The notes below the pieces were generated by a model, which searched no databases, had not been told where the DNA came from, and was given only the letters and a program-made list of their open reading frames with translations. The position numbers and the translations under genes were made by a program. From Flaveria trinervia (lineage: Eukaryota; Streptophyta; Magnoliopsida; Asterales; Asteraceae), in assembly GCA_025506515.1 (NCBI GenBank), contig CM046453.1, positions 34,359,851 to 34,423,850 on the forward strand: DNA of 64,000 nt, given 5' to 3'. Shown here piece after piece: positions 45,203 to 56,944 of this stretch (the stretch's first letter is position 1; each line of letters opens with the position of its first letter).

Positions 45203-48082
45203 ATGGCTACATCAATCAATGATCCTCACAATACTGGCTCCTCAACAAAGCCTCTGATGGTTGTTAGGAGTGAGTATAACATATGGCAACGCCGAATGCT
45301 CCATCACCTGTTTGTCAACAGTTTAGGTTGTTGGAAATCTGTGGTTCATGGACCATATAAGCCTATGGTCAGTAATCCGGAAACCAATGAGATGGTTCCG
45401 AAGAAGAAAGAGCAATACTCAGATGAAGATCTGAAACTATTTGAAATTGATGCTAAAGCCCATGGAATTCTGGCCATGGCACTGCTTAATGAAATCTATT
45501 CTCGACTTATGCATCATGAAACTACTCATGACCTCTGGGTTGCTCTGAAAGAACAATTTGGAGGAACTGATGAGGTCTTGGCAAACAATAGAGAGATCCT
45601 TGCCCAGAAATATGAGACATTCTCTCATAGAAAGGGTGAGTCACTCACTCAACAGTTTGAGCAATTTTCCTGTTTGATATCTGAACTGAAAATGGTTAAA
45701 CATGAATATGAAAAAAGTCAGATGAACAACAGATTCCTCAGATCCCTGCCTGAGAGATGGAACACATATACTATTGTCCTACGCTCCAGTGCAAATCTAG
45801 ACAATCTATCTCTCACCCAACTTCATGGGAAACTGCTAACATTTGAAAGAGAGATAGAACAGAAAAGGAAACTGGCTTCATCTGGGAAGCTCACTGATGA
45901 TTTTGTACCAGGGAATACTACTCTGGTTAGTCATGAGTCAGAATATGCTACATCAGAAAGTTCTTATGATGAGCATATAGATTTCTCTTCAAACAGTGGA
46001 GATCATGCTTTTTTTGGTGTTGATAGTAACTCAGGGTGTAATAGTGATAATTTGTGCTTTTTGATGGATGATTTGAAAGGAATTGCTGATGATGATTGGG
46101 AAGATATGGATATTTTGAGCCAAATGGCATTAGTTAATATCAGATCTCAAAAATTTTACAAAAGACAGGTAGAAAATTCCTGGTCTCTCTGGAAAAACCA
46201 AAGTTGGTTTTGACAAGAGCAAGTTGAGGTGTCACAAGTGCATAGACTTGGACATTTTGCAAGAGTGTAGATCATCTGGATCTAACTCTTCTGCACCCTT
46301 TGTGACCTTTCCAGACAATAGTTCACAAAACAAAGGGCAACATTCTACCAGTTCTGGTCATCATTCACCAATTCAATCATCTCCTGCATATTTTGTTCCT
46401 CAAGGTCAAATGCCATATCCTTATCCCTGTTTTTAAATGCCTCAGTCCAATCAGGTTCCAGTTCCCATAGCTCAACAACCACATGCCCTACCTCAACCTC
46501 AACCATCTCAATCAAGTCAACAATCTCAATCTCAATCACATCAAATCTTTTTCACTCTTGGAGTTGTTGACTGGAGTAGCTTACCAGATGATCTTTCTGG
46601 TTATTCTGAACAAGTGTTTTCTAGTGCTGGTCAACATGGTGGTGAAAATCCTTTTGGAAATCTTGCTCTTATGGCTCTGGAGTCTACTGATGGTTCATGT
46701 TCAAATGCTTCATCATCACAGGTACCACAAGTATCTTCTGAGGCTAAGGCCAAGTTATGTTCTAAGTCATGCATAGCTACTTTTGCCTCAATTAGAGAAG
46801 CAAATGTAGCTTTAATTAATCAAAATCTTGACCTAGAGAAAGTGATTTCCAAAAGAAAAGCTGAGTTTGAGTCTGTTTTAAAAGAAAAAGATGATGAGAT
46901 TTACAAATTAAAATGCCAAATCACTTATGAAAAAGCAAAGGTAGAGGTCATCTTAGAAAATCATAAGAATCTCAAAGAAACACTCCCAGTTACTCAGTAG
47001 AGTGTGAACGCTGGGTAACATCTTGCAAGGGGTTTCAAATGCTTCTCAGTAAGCAAACAACTTCAAATGTGAAGTTTGGGATTGGGTATAATCACACTGA
47101 ACCTCCTACAGATTTTACTCCCAAGACAGAAGTAAAATCTGAAGGTGAAATCAATTCCCAAACCACATCATCATGTGTCTCATCCTCAAGTGATAATGCA
47201 AAACCAGAGGATGAAGTCAGTAATACTACTTCAGCTAATCAATTTGCTAATGGTCTTACTGCTGATGAACACATGATCAAAGAAAAGCTGAGCACTTCAG
47301 GTGTTGTCTCACAAGGTATTCACAGTACTGAAAAGCATGTAACAACACCTGAAGAACATTTCAAACCAAATGAAAATAAACATGGTTTGACAACTGCTGA
47401 AGAGTTTATCAGGAAATCCAAATGTGCTGATAGAAAACCTCTGAAGAACAAGTCTTCAGTTGTTACAAATCCTTCAGTACTTCACATAAGTACTGAAAGG
47501 AAGAAAGTACTGAAGAACACACCTTCAGTAGTTTTATCTTCTTTAGCAGTTGAACAACAGAAGATGAAGAAAAAGCCATGTGAAATATGTGGTCTATTCA
47601 ATCATCTCACTGATGAATGTTGGTACAGAAAGGGTTCCAAATTTAACAAAGATAAAATCATTAAAAAGAAAATTAATAAAATGAAAGATGAATTTGAAAC
47701 CAAGTTTGTGCCACAAACATCTCAAACTGATAACCCAAAGCTTTCACAAAAATCTAAAAAGAAGGAAGGGGTTTATCATAAAACAACTGAAAATATTCCG
47801 CAAGGAGTATCAAAACACGAGACTAAGTCTGTGTCTTTCAAAAAGGAGGACATGGTGAGTCACAAGAACCAATCAAATACAAGTACTGATGTGTCTGCTG
47901 AACTGAAGGCTTTAGCAACCAATCAGACACAACTTGTTATGATGGTTCAACATCTATTGGGGAGAGTTAATCAAATAGATGTACCTGTGATTAAACAACT
48001 GAAAAGGAAAACTAAGCCAAAATCAAAGGAATCCTTTTCAGCACCATCTCCACCTTCAAAGGCTGTTAATCATGACAAATAG
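45203..48082 (+). pseudogene. Copia-I gag, large, with two distant zinc knuckles
   Basis: The start ATGGCTACATCAATC at 45203 is chosen over 45140 because Copia-M begins at the matching point. The capsid-like part (45203-46160) has IWQRRMLHHL, LKEQFGGTDEVL and LRSLPERWNTYTIVLRSS, a UBN2-type gag domain. The first knuckle at about 46225-46270 (CHKC then QEC) is broken by a frameshift; Copia-M has the intact form. A Q/P-rich stretch and coiled coil follow (46437-47000), then 47039-48082 with a complete second knuckle CEICGLFNHLTDEC. Stops at 46211 and 46998 divide it. Confidence 0.85.
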
Positions 48083-48159
48083 TTAGTATAAACTCTGTTG
48101 ATGAGAACAGACCCAAAACCAAAATCGTTTGGGTGTCAAAAGCTAACTAGTTTGTTGTG

Positions 48160-48412
48160 ACAAATGCAGGGTTCTTCAGCATGCCATAGAAGCATCTGGT
48201 ATGTGGACAGTGGAGGATCTATGCATATGACAGGGAGTTGTTCTCTTCTTCATGACTACTCTCAAGGAAAGAAGGGATTTGTATCTTTTGGTAATGATGC
48301 TAAGGTTTACATCATCAGCAAAGGCTTTGTGTCAAATGGTGAGATAAGATTGATGATGTTAACATGTGGAGAATCTCAAGTACAACTTGTTGAGTGTCAG
48401 TCAAATGTGTGA
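48160..48412 (+). pseudogene. Copia-I aspartic protease
   Basis: SIWYVDSGGSMHMTGSCSLL at about 48193-48252 carries the copia protease DSG active site after the usual W. GFVSFGNDAKVYIISKG follows. A frameshift at about 48345 ends it. Confidence 0.85.
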
Positions 48413-49500
48413 TAAAGGGCATGTTGCACTTTTCACCAGCTAGAACTGTCGGATTCTGTCTTCCAATGTTTTGAGAATGATTGACAAAATATTGGATGAA
48501 TATACTCTCCTAAAGGCCAACAGGATTGGAAGAGTATATGCCTTAGAATTATCAAAGAAAATTGATCTAAAAGGCCATCCATGTCTATTCTCCAAGGCCT
48601 CTTCTCAGGAATCTGAACTATGGCACAGAAGGCTTGGTCATGTGAATCTTAAAAACATGAACTGGCTGATCCATCATAGTTTAGTGAGAGGTCTACCATT
48701 AAAGGAGTTTAAATATGATGACAACTGCTCTGCTTGTTTAAAAGGAAAGCAACATAAAGTATCATTCCCTCCAATAGAAGAACCAAAGTCAATTGTCTGC
48801 TTGCAATTACTGCATACATATGGATCTTTTTGGTCTAGTAAGAATGATAAGCATGGCAAAGAAAAAATACTGTCTGGTAATTATGGATGATTATTCCAGA
48901 TTTGTATGGACTTTCTTCCTACATTCAAAAGATAAGGCTGGTCAAATCATCATCTACTTTGTGTTGCATGTGGAAAAGCATAATCTCTTTTGGTCAAGTG
49001 TGTGAGGAGTGATAATGGCACAAAATTAGAAATCACACACTTGATGAATTCTATCTCTCTAAGGGAATCAAGAGGCAGTTTAGCATTCCAAGAACTCCTG
49101 AACAAAATGGAGTGGTAGAGAGAAAGAACAGGACCCTTATTGAAGTTGCAAGGTCAATGTTGGCTGATTCTGGTTTGCCACTAACCTTTTAGGCTGAAGC
49201 TGTTAACACAGCTTGCTATGTGCAAAATAGAGTGTTAGTAAATCAGAGGTTGATGAAGACTCCTTATGAAGTGTTACATCATTTGGCTCCTCTGATTTCA
49301 TTCTTTAGAGCATTTGGGGTGTCCTTATTATATTCTTAACACAAAGGATCCACTTTAGAAATTTGAATCAAAGGTGGATGCATGGTACTTTGTTGGGTAT
49401 TCATCTACTTGCAAGGCATACAGAGTTTTTAATTGCAGAACAAAAATAGTTGAAGAAACCTTGCATGTAAAGTTCAATGAATCTCCAAAGGAGAAAATCC
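48413..49500 (+). pseudogene. Copia-I GAG-pre-integrase and integrase
   Basis: Zinc-binding block LWHRRLGHVNLKNMN and CSACLKGKQHK lie in 48471-48890. The core resumes in 48793-49005 with HMDLFGLVRMISMAKKKYCL and DDYSRF. The RSDNG block at about 49005 is cut by frameshifts. TPEQNGVVERKNRTL (catalytic E) is at about 49100-49145. A TAG replaces W in LTFWAE (about 49190). The C-terminal WYFVGYSSTCKAYRV block is in 49374-50069. Confidence 0.85.
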
Positions 49501-50040
49501 CACAAAACCCTGTGGAGTTATTTGATTTGGACATACTGCATTATGTTCCTTATCAGTCTCCAGCTGTTGCAAGTTCTGTGAATCCATCATCTCCTGCCAC
49601 TAGTTATCCATCTGTTGGTATAAATGCAAGTTTTAGTGATCAACTGCCTGAGTCTACTAAACTTGATGTTCCTGTAGCTTCAGCAGCTCCATCCATAACA
49701 AATGCTGATGAGATATCTGGATCCTCTACTTCTTTTGAATTGCCATCTCATTCTAGGTTTCAAGAGTCTGGATCACCATCTGTTGCTGCTGAATCACCTA
49801 CAAACACTTGCACAGATCTTATTGAGTATCAAGAACTAAGAATCACCATATCTCAGATCATTGGTGACATCAATGTTGGTATTTCAAGTAGAAGTCAATT
49901 GTCCAATTTTTGCTTTTATGCTCTCTTCATCAGTCAGCAAGAGCCAAAGAACTATCATATTGCATTAAGAGACAATGGATGGGTTGAAGCTATGCAACTT
50001 GAGCTTCTTCAGTTTCAAAAGCAGCAAGTGTGGGAACTGG
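49501..50040 (+). pseudogene. Copia-I integrase-RT linker
   Basis: Open (49374-50069), S/P-rich linker such as VASSVNPSSPATSYPSVG, leading to the RT start YHIALRDNGWVEAMQLE and QVWELVPLPQ. Ends in a frameshift at 50056. Confidence 0.75.
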
Positions 50041-50990
50041 TTCCTCTACCCCAGGTAAGTGTGCAATAGGCACTAAATGGGTGTTTAGGAATAAAACTGA
50101 TGAAAAGGCCAAATTGTCAAGAACAAGGCCAGACTAGTTGTACAGGGGTTTTCACAAGAAGAAGGTATTGATTATGATGAAACCTTTGCCCCTGTAGCCA
50201 GACTGGAGGCAATCAGATTGTTCTTAGCTTATGTTGCTTTCATAATCTTAAAGTTTTTCAAATGGATGTCAAAAGTGCATTCTTATATGGTAAAATAAAA
50301 GAAGAAGTTTATGTGTGTCAACCACCAGGTTTTGAAGATCATAAACATCCAGATTGGGTGCATAAGCTTGATAAGGCTCTTTATGGGCTAAAACAAGCTC
50401 CTAGAGCCTGGTATGAAACACTGTCTAACCTTCTTCTTCAAAAAAATTTCACTAGAGGCTCCATAGATAAAACTTTGTTCATTAAGAAAGTAGGCATGCA
50501 TAAGCTCCTTGTTCAAATTTATGTAGATGATATCATTTTTGCATCCTCTGATCCACAGTTGTGTGATGCCTTTACTGTGTTGATGCAACAAAAATTTTGA
50601 AATGAGTGCCATGGGAGAATTACAGTTCTTTCTGGGGTTGCAAATCAAACAAATGGCTGATGGAACTTTCATTCATCAGTCAAAATATACAAAGGATTAT
50701 TGAAAAAGTTTGATTTACAAAACTGTAAGCCCTGTTCTACTCCCATGTGTAGTACCACACAACGGATGCTGATCAGAAAGGTAAAGCAGTTGATGAAACT
50801 CTTTACAGATGTATGATTGGTTCTTGATGTACCTTACAACTTCTAGACCAGACATTATGTTTGCAACTTGTGTCTGTGCTAGATTTCAGGCTGCACCTAA
50901 AGTATCCCATATGATTGCAGTCAAAAGGATCTTTAGATACTTGCAAGGAACTCAATCTCTAGGACTTTGGTATTCCACTGGGCACTCTTG
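50041..50990 (+). pseudogene. Copia-I reverse transcriptase
   Basis: GTKWVFRNKTDEKA at about 50070-50110, then a one-base frameshift, ARLVVQGFSQEEGIDYDETF, and QMDVKSAFLYGKIKEEVYV at about 50260. ALYGLKQAPRAWYETLSNLL and LVQIYVDDIIFASSDPQ (about 50508-50555) keep the YVDD pair. Short frameshifts at 50600 and 50700-50800 separate the rest. Confidence 0.88.
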
Positions 50991-51453
50991 AAAATTAGTT
51001 GCTTTCTCTGATAGTGACTATGCAGGGTGTAAATTAACCAGAAAATCAACCTCTGGTGGATGCCAATTTCTAGGCAATTGTTTAGTTTCTTGGCAGAGTA
51101 AGAAACAAACTTCAGTTGCTACATCCACTACTGAAGCAGAGTACATTGCTGCTGCAAGTTGTACATCTCAGGTACTCTGGCTTCAGAATCAATTACTGGA
51201 TTATGACATTACAGAGACTAAGACTCCATTACTGATGGACAGTGCTTCAGTTCTTTGTATTGTTAATAATCCTGTCCAGCATTCTAGGACCAAACATATT
51301 GAGATCAAACATCATTTTATTAGGGATTGTTATGAAAAAGTTCTGATTGATCCAAAGTTTGTTCCTAGTGTTGATGAGCTTGTAGATATATTTACTAAGC
51401 CTTTGGACAGTGCAACTTTCCAAAATCTAGTGCTAAGGCTTGGTATGTTGTAG
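50991..51453 (+). pseudogene. Copia-I RNase H
   Basis: KLVAFSDSDYAGCKLTRKST at about 50996-51050, SWQSKKQTSVATSTTEAEYI, MDSASVLCIVNNPVQHSRTK and the end ELVDIFTKPLDSATFQNLVL, stop at 51451-51453. Only a TGA at about 50989 stands before the domain; the domain itself is open. Confidence 0.88.
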
Positions 51454-52054
51454 CTTGAATGATTTGACAACTACTGATGATCTCAGTTCATAAGTACTGA
51501 TGAGCATTAGTATACAATTGTCAAAAATAAGTACTGATAAGTTATTTTATCTTCAACATTTTTCATAACTACTAAAGACTAAATTACTCTAAAGTACTGA
51601 AGTACTTTATTTGTTGCAAAGTACTGATGTGGTTACAACCACTGATGTCTATTCTAACAGATAAGTACTAATGACCAATAAAACATCTGAAAATCAGATA
51701 ATCTGCTGAGTAAGTGTTAAGGTCAAATGAAATAACCAAGATATGTGAATTGAAGACAACAACTGATGAATAATTTTATTCTTCAATTGTTTCAAACAAC
51801 TGCTATTTCATTTCAAAACAATTGAAGCCAAAACCTAGTTATTCAGTAGTTTCCAAGTACTGATGACAAGCACCAAGTCTTCAGTTGTTTACAACATCTA
51901 AAAGTTAAAACCATGTCTTCAGTCATTTTCTAACAACTGATGACTAACACCAAAACTTTCAGTTGTTTTCTTTCAGCCGTTTCATAACCTATAAATACCT
52001 AACCCTAACTTCAAACTTTTCATAAATCGATTTCCGAACGTTCATCTTCCATTG
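51454..52054 (+). promoter_or_regulatory. Copia-I spacer: LTR-like motif field and TATA box before extra ORF
   Basis: 601 bp. Most of it is filled with AAGTACTGATG, CAACTGATGA and TCTTCAGTTGTTT words of the kind found in this element's LTR. It ends with ACCTATAAATACCTAACCC (TATAAATA at 51990-51997), some 57 bp before the ATG, an ordinary plant core-promoter layout. I infer a separate promoter for the extra ORF. Confidence 0.6.
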
Positions 52055-53167
52055 ATGGCGACCATGCAAATCAAACCACGACACAACTATGTTGCCTACT
52101 TCACAAAATCGGCCTTTTGGACTAAGTTTGATGATGCCATTGATCTGATGGTTGATTCCCCGTATCGAACTAATTTTCTTCTGAATCCAACCATCTTTCC
52201 CGATACCCTTCGCCAATTATGGACAAATGTCACCATCCATACTGGTGAGAATGATGTCGCGATCACTCTCCAGTCATTTGTAAACCAGAAGAAGGTGGTA
52301 GTCACTTCTGCTATCATTCACCAAACGCTAGATCTGAATGATTCCACCTTTGTCACCAAATACCCGAAGGGCACCATTGATCTATCCTTCATCAACCATG
52401 GATATGCGGGAAACCTAAGTGCTACAACCATTCTGAAGAAGCACTTCCATGATGCTGAATGCCTAATCTTCCACATGATCAATGTTTGCCTTGCCCCCAA
52501 AACCTCTTCATAGGATCAAATGTCATCTAGGTGGCAGCAGGTATTGTACTCTATCCCTGAACACCAAAGCTTAAATTTTTCTGAAATTATATTTTTAGAA
52601 TTAAAAGATCTGGCAATGAAACCTGAGGTTAACAGATGGCTATTATATCCAAGGTTTCTTATGGCCATAATCATGAATCAGTTAAAATCTGATGGCCCTG
52701 TTGGCCTTGGAGTCCTTGCTGTGGTAGTTTTGCCAGAGGTATACTCCAGGCACAACTCTGACCCACACCTCAAAGAGGATGCCAAACTGCTCAAACCCAA
52801 GCAGAAGGAACCCACAGCCTCATCCTCCAGATCCAAAGTCCCCTCCAAACCACATTCCAAACAAACCAAAAAGGCTATTCAGGGAGTTGAGTCCCCTGAT
52901 GATGCCCCTGCAACACAAAGGCAGGATGAAACTATGGGTAGTAATCCCCCTGTAGTTTCCACGACTCTACCAGCTGAAACTGCTCAGGTATCCTCTCAAC
53001 AGGATCCTGATGCAACCAAAAATGGGGAAACCACATTACTGGAATCTCTCTCACTTGAGAAGATTGCCATTGAAGAGCACCATTCTCCCCAGGTGCAATT
53101 CTCTTCACACTTATCTCCCACTAAAGCCACCCCTACAAGCCCAATGTGGTTATTGCACAAGTGCTGA
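52055..53167 (+). pseudogene. Copia-I extra ORF, N-terminal domain
   Basis: ATGGCGACC at 52055 (a second in-frame ATG follows at codon 4). It reads MQIKPRHNYVAYFTKSAFWT, FLLNPTIFPDTLRQLWTNVT and a TAG at 52511-52513 where relatives have W (KTSS*DQ against GGWDQ). It continues in the same frame with RWLLYPRFLMAIIMNQLKSD to 53167. The globular part matches Copia-D and F, and the tail is P/S/T-rich. The function is not known. Confidence 0.75.
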
Positions 53168-55298
53168 CTCAACTACATTCCTCTACCCCTCCCCAGAAAC
53201 CTATTACCACTGGGAAAACCTCAACAGTTGAGGGAGAGGATTATAATGTGGCTGTTAACCCATAGCATAGGGATTACAGATTTCAATCTCCCTTGTGTAG
53301 AGGAGGAGATTAGAACATCTGGTGAGGCTGCCTGTTCTCCTGTTTCAGCACATGATCCGGATGAAGATGGTATCATTTCTAAGTCCTCACCAGAGGCAAC
53401 TGCCAATGAAGGACATCATCCTGAGGCAGGAAGTCCCCAATTCTAAGAAATAGGGGCATATATGAATACTGATCTACACTCAGCACATGTTCATCCTGAT
53501 TTCATCAGGAGGTCAGATGATTCAGCAAAGACTGATGATGACCTGGGCTTTTTCTTTGATGTTCTAGCCCACAACACCATTCTTGAGACTGAGGTATGCA
53601 AACTACAAGAACTGCTTGCCAAAATGTCACAAGAATCAAGTCCATCTGCCCACATGCACCCACAGATGGAAGTTTCTTCTGAAACTATCCCAAACACTGA
53701 GCCACTCCCAACAAATTTGCCACCAGCCTCTGATTCAGGCACCATTTCTCAGGGACAGAACCCCTCTGAGCTAATGGTTGCTGCCTTCGATCATCCTTAC
53801 CTCAAATCACTTCCATAATCAAAACATCTTGCATCAAGCCATTGATGAGAGGCTTTCCTCAAATATTCAATCCTTAGTTGATGTTGCTGTTTCTCAGAGA
53901 CTTTCTAACATTCACACCCCTGAACCCAATGCAACCAAAAAGGGGGAGTCTATGTCAGCGAAAGTAGACAAAAGAAAGAGACTTGAAGAGGAAGAGGAAA
54001 AAGAGAAGAAAGAAAAGAAAATGATCACCTACAAGAGAAAGAAAAGCTCTGAAAAGACTGAAGGTGAGAAAACGTTAGAAGAACTGATCAAAGAAGCTGA
54101 TGAGCAACATAGCAGATCTATGGATAAGATTATTGATCAACTCTTCAGACAAGGATTTGACACAGCCAAACTTGACTCTAAAATCAGAAGGCTAGAGATT
54201 CAAGAGATTGAACAAAGATGGGTAAGTTGGAGTGAGAAAGAAAGGGAAAGGCTGGAAGCTATGGCAAGATTTATATCAAAACATCTAGGAAGATCAATCA
54301 TTGAAGTGAACTCATGGTCCGGAGACAGTATTCTGGAGATAACCACCAGAATCTGTTCTTCTGAAGTATTCAACAAAGGATTGATCATAGAAGCCCTTGA
54401 TGAAGCTGGTGCTGGGAAAAGGTCTGATATGGCAAAGTTATCCAAAGCTTCACTCACACCAAGATGCTAAGCAGCCTGCACAATTTCCTACACCAAAACA
54501 ACCACCTTCACAACCCTCAAAACCAACTCATTTACCCAAGAAACCTACTCAACCCACTACCAATGATGCACCCAAGAGGAAGAGAAGGGTGTTGAGGATG
54601 GAAGAAGAAGTAGAAGACGATGAGGATGATAGTCTACCAATCTCTGTTGTTCTTAAAATAAAGATGCCTGAGCCCAGGAGTCAACCAACAACAATCACAC
54701 CTGACTTCCAAAGGCAAATGGTAAAAGTCAAACTTGAAGAAGAAGAACAGCATAAACAACATGATAAGCAGCTGTTAAGGATGATTGATAAAGAGTTTTC
54801 CAAGTCTTCATCCATACAAGCTATGAAGAAACATGCTCAGAGGTTGTATGCTCTCAGATTTACATTTCAATATCAGAAAGAGAGAATGAGAATTTGGCCT
54901 GACCCTAGAGTAAGTGACAGAATTCATAGAAAGAAAATTCCAAGTAGATACAATGGCCAAGTAAAGAAGATTGTAGATGCTATGATAATGCTGGCCATTG
55001 TAGTGTCACCCTGGGAAATCCTTGATGACTTCAAGAGAGCTTACAAGTCTAAGATGACTCCACAATCTTTACTAGAGAAATCCAGTTATTGCTTGAAGGC
55101 ACTCATCCTGATGAGTTTGCATATAGAGAAATAACGACTATGGAGCTGAAGAATGCAAAGCATATTAAGTACTTATCAGAGTACTATGGGCCTGAGTTCT
55201 TCTTTGAAAGTGAAGTTGAAGAACTCACAATAGAAGAACAAGTTGTTTTCCTTGAGGCCTATGTCAGAGAGTCTTACAGACTTATCATTGGAAAGTAG
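53168..55298 (+). pseudogene. Copia-I extra ORF, middle and C-terminal parts
   Basis: Successive frames 53228-53446, 53462-53818, 53778-54470, 54397-55134 and 55089-55298 overlap or abut with small frameshifts. Features are low-complexity S/P/E/H stretches, NATKKGESMS at about 53925, a charged helical region LEEEEEKEKKEKKMITYKRK, then QRLYALRFTFQYQKERMRIW and a C-terminal YLSEYYGPEFFFESEVEE block ending in SYRLIIGK at 55298. The whole extra ORF is about 3.2 kb. No envelope-like membrane segments seen. Confidence 0.7.
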
Positions 55299-55488
55299 GT
55301 TCATGGATGGGGTAACAGCTCTGTGTCCAATTCCCCAAGACAGAGTTCCCATTCATCCTTTGCCAATCAAACCTTCTGAAACCTCTTCCCTATCCTGAGC
55401 TTAATTTGAAGATTTCTGAGCTGATCCAGATAATGTTTCTGCCAATAAGTGGGATTTCAATAATCTTAAAGGTTTTGGCTGCATTGGT

Positions 55489-55500
55489 TCGGGGGGAGTT
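55489..55500 (+). other. Copia-I polypurine tract
   Basis: CGGGGGGAGTTTG context; the purine run GGGGGGAG lies a few bases before the LTR start TGTTGG at 55501. It primes plus-strand synthesis in this family. Confidence 0.82.
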
Positions 55501-56291
55501 TGTTGGACCAAAAGAACCAATGAGCCAGATCAGAAAAACCTTTAAGTCCCACAGACATCAAAACAACTGAAATGGTCTACAACAACTGAAGATAAAGTCT
55601 GAAGATAAAGTCTGAAGACAAAGTCTGGAGACAAAGTCTGAAGACAACAGCTGAAGACAAAGTCTGAAGACAACAGCTGAAGACAAAGTCTGAAGATAAA
55701 GTCTGAAGACAAAGTCTGAAGACAACAGCTGAAGACAAAGTCTGAAGACAACAGCTGAAGACAAAGTCTGAAGACAACTGCTGAAGACAAAGTCTGAAGA
55801 CCAAGATCTCAGAAGTTGTCACAACAGCTGAAGTAGTTCTCTTCAGTAGTTGTGATGGTTTACATTTTAGTAGTTTGTAATCGGTAGTTTTATATTATGT
55901 AAAACATCTGAAGTTCTTACACTTCAGATGTTATAACTTCAGTAGTTGTAATGTTAGCTTATACTTAGCGTTTAGTGAAGGTGTCCTCAGTTGTTGTGGA
56001 TATCTTCAGTAGTTTAGTTTACTTTCAGTTGTTTGTATAAATCAATTAGATGTCACTATCAAGTGATGTCAGCTGATGTCACATTCCTTATAAAAGGAAT
56101 GTTGACCTAATTTCCTTGTACGGGAAGCTTGTGCGTGAATGAAAACATTCTTTTTGCAGAAAACTCTCTCTGTATAACCGTTATTGTTTGATTGAATATT
56201 CGTATTACTCTTGCTATAATTTAGTCTAATTTGTGTGCTATTCCGCTACAAATATCAATCTAATTGATCAAACTAGATCTCGATCCTTTCA
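55501..56291 (+). repeat. Copia-I 3' LTR (791 bp)
   Basis: TGTTGGACCAAAAG to GATCCTTTCA. Apart from a shorter 13-bp array it is nearly the same as the 5' LTR. Confidence 0.95.
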
Positions 56292-56944
56292 GGAAGGTGG
56301 GTCAGTAGATGGAACCTCTTGTTCTTCAATCCCATATCTTGGTTATCTAATACACTCATAAGAGTGTGGTGGAGAAATTTCATTGGTTCCTAACCCACCT
56401 TTGTTTTGATAACCAGGTTTTGAGTGAGAAGATGATGCAAGAACGGCTTGGAAGTTTTGCTCAGAGATAGCATGCTTCCTAGCTTGAGCCTCAGTTGTGA
56501 CAAGCTAGGCTTGAGCCTTAGTTAATTTGGAGATTAAATCTTTGATTTCAGTCTTATAGTGGTATGTTCATGTTTTAACAAGGACACAGTTTTCTCTAAT
56601 TCTTCAATTTTCTTTTGATAGTCAGATTCAGGCCTTTTAAAATTAGATTTTAGGATATTTAAAGACTCGATATCATATTTAATTTCCATATTGGGTAGTC
56701 CTGATACAATTTAACTTCAGCAATACAAGCTACAGTACAGAGGTGTTCAAATACCTTGTAGTCATGAGTTCCAGCCATCAATGCTTGAGCAGGAGTCATA
56801 TCACGTACCATGAAGCTCCAGTCAACTTCTTGAGCTACAACAGCTGTATGTTGTTCAGTTGACTTCTCGGTGTCTTTTGGTGTACTGCCATGTGAGGAGG
56901 CTTGAGAGATTCCCGGATTTGATTTGGGTGGCAAAGTGACCAAG
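56292..56944 (-). pseudogene. Copia-D gag, central portion
   Basis: On the minus strand: SNPGISQASSHGSTPKDTEK, then VDWSFMVRDMTPAQALMAGT, matching the VDWSSLPDD position of Copia-I gag (about 46565). A coiled-coil stretch follows, broken by stops. LTR J interrupts it at 56945. Confidence 0.65.

Larger units (their letters stand above)
44084..56291 (+). mobile_element. Copia-I: 12.2-kb Sirevirus-like element with extra ORF
   Basis: It is flanked by GGAAG (44079-44083, 56292-56296), a perfect duplication, in Copia-D gag. 5' LTR 44084-44972, PBS, gag, protease, integrase, RT, RNase H, spacer, extra ORF, purine tract, 3' LTR 55501-56291. Every coding segment has at least one stop or frameshift, but the domains are easy to read, so it is fairly young. 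Copia-M is a close relative. Confidence 0.95.
8986..56944 (-). mobile_element. Copia-D, the minus-strand host element of the stack
   Basis: Collinear pieces of one Sirevirus-like copia element, 5' to 3' on the minus strand: gag 56944-56292 and 44083-43046; GAG-pre-integrase and integrase 19168-18634 and 16231-15830; RT 15200-14309; end of RNase H 14376-14182; spacer; extra ORF 13547-12616 and 9638-8986. About 6.5 kb of D is spread over 48 kb. Each gap is an insertion, most with a target duplication. Copia-F is a second copy of the same family. D's own LTRs are not in the window. Confidence 0.85.
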
